A stretch of 64,000 nt of DNA from Siccirubricoccus sp. G192 (GTDB lineage Bacteria > Pseudomonadota > Alphaproteobacteria > Acetobacterales > Acetobacteraceae): positions 186,001 to 250,000 of the forward strand of contig NZ_JAHREN010000001.1 in NCBI RefSeq assembly GCF_019084075.1. The letters are read 5' to 3'. The notes under the pieces are model-generated. The model did not search any database. It was not told the DNA's origin and saw only the letters and a list, made by a program, of their open reading frames with translations. Of this stretch, positions 63,162 to 64,000 are shown piece after piece (positions within the stretch are counted from its first letter, which is position 1; the number at the start of each line of letters is the position of its first letter). The translations under genes were made by a program, and so were the position numbers.

Positions 63162-64000
63162 ATGGCCTTGAAACCCCTCTTGCTCGCCGCCTGCCTGGCG
63201 GCCGCGGCCGGTGGCCCGGCCCTGGCGCAGGGCACCATCCGCATCGGCATGACGGTGGCCGATATCCCGCTCACCCATGGCCAGCCGGACCAGGGCTTCG
63301 AGGGCAACCGCTTCGCCGGAATCCCGATCTATGACGGGCTGACCACCTGGGACCTCTCCTCGGCGGAGAAGCCCTCGGTGGTGATCCCGGGCCTCGCCAC
63401 CGAATGGGCTGTGGACCCCAATGACCGGACGCGCTGGGTGTTCCGGCTGCGAACGGGGGTGAAATTCCACGACGGCAGCGACTTCAACGCCGATGCCGTG
63501 GTCTGGAACGTCCGCAAGGTGATGGACCGCGAGGCGCCGCAATACGATGCCCGCCAGGTCGGGCTGACCACCAGCCGGATGCCGACACTCCGCCGCGCCG
63601 AGAAGATTGATGACCACACGGTCGCGCTCTACAGCAGCGAGCCGGACAGCCTGCTGCCGATCAACCTCACCAACCTCTTCATGGCGAGCCCGGCGCAATG
63701 GGAGCGGCTGCGCGCCGCCGCGCCCAATGCCGAGGCCGCCTGGAACGCCTTCGCCGCCGCCCCCTCCGGCACCGGCCCCTTCCGCGTCACCCGCTTCGTC
63801 CCGCGCGAGCGGCTGGAGATGGTGCGCTTCGACGGCTATTGGGGCGACAAGGCCAGGGCCGAGCGGCTGGTCATGCTGCCGATCCCGGATGCCAATGCCC
63901 GCATCGCGGCGCTGCTCTCCGGCCAGGTGGACTGGATCGAGGCGCCGGCGCCGGATGCGGTGCCGCAGCTCCGCGCCCGCAACATGGTCATCACCCAGAA
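63162..64000 (+). CDS. Peptide/nickel-type ABC substrate-binding protein, 3' truncated by window
   Basis: The first 279 codons of an SBP_bac_5 family protein. The signal peptide MALKPLLLAACLAAAAGGPA ends at ALAQGTIRIGMTV. Family blocks are FAGIPIYDGLTTWDLSS, VFRLRTGVKFHDGSDFNADA, SGTGPFRVTRFVPRERLEM and IAALLSGQVDWIEAPAPDAV. These lipoprotein-like receptors feed Dpp/Opp importers with peptides or other oligomeric substrates. Permease genes probably lie to the right, outside the window. Confidence 0.92.
   Translation, partial: MALKPLLLAACLAAAAGGPALAQGTIRIGMTVADIPLTHGQPDQGFEGNRFAGIPIYDGLTTWDLSSAEKPSVVIPGLATEWAVDPNDRTRWVFRLRTGVKFHDGSDFNADAVVWNVRKVMDREAPQYDARQVGLTTSRMPTLRRAEKIDDHTVALYSSEPDSLLPINLTNLFMASPAQWERLRAAAPNAEAAWNAFAAAPSGTGPFRVTRFVPRERLEMVRFDGYWGDKARAERLVMLPIPDANARIAALLSGQVDWIEAPAPDAVPQLRARNMVITQ

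Overview
The window is high-GC DNA from what is most likely an alphaproteobacterium of the Acetobacteraceae (Roseomonas-like). This rests on the addB-addA-trxA order, an MmcB homologue, three Bug/TctC-type solute-binding proteins in 64 kb, and a fused transaldolase/glucose-6-phosphate isomerase. It is a family-level inference from gene content, not a phylogenetic placement.

Bases 1 to about 22,600 form an insertion-sequence-rich accessory region that ends beside the 3' end of a tRNA-Arg(CCG) gene. It holds an IS66 element cut by the window edge, a DUF2945/DUF488 pair, remnants of ISAzo13, IS6 and IS5 elements, a FolE fragment, and an IS110 C-terminal remnant. An IS630 element abuts an IS66-type single-ORF element at 20,919. 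Inside this region lies a near-continuous operon for the whole pentose phosphate pathway: tkt, tal-pgi, gnd-zwf, a HAD phosphatase, rpe, pgl and gntK-rpiA. It is preceded by a CBS-BON protein and a GreA/Rnk-like protein.

From 22,630 onward the content looks like ordinary chromosome. It includes gentisate dioxygenase, an IS5 element, ferredoxin-NADP reductase, and tsaE with the MurNAc salvage genes amgK and murU. Next come addB-addA-trxA, an acyltransferase, a PQQ-type sugar dehydrogenase and a 1,251-residue RTX calcium-binding protein. Then follows a leftward operon of enolase-superfamily enzyme, Liv-type ABC transporter and Bug protein, with a divergent LysR regulator. The last part has a secreted trypsin-like protease, a zincin, PhhB, Rrf2, MmcB, an unrecognised two-gene module, a TauD-type dioxygenase, a PaaI thioesterase, motB-motA, and the start of a peptide-binding protein.

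A striking property is the number of single-base frame disruptions in genes expected to be intact: tkt, addB (two), addA, the PQQ dehydrogenase, a Bug gene, motA, a thioesterase and two unknown genes. Most fall in G or C runs, and five fall at one motif, GGGAATT(C/G)G. This points to systematic read or assembly error more than to real decay. The same caution applies to the apparent gnd-zwf and gntK-rpiA fusions: removing one G would restore separate genes with ATGA overlaps. Many junctions here overlap as ATGA, so operon calls are generally firm.
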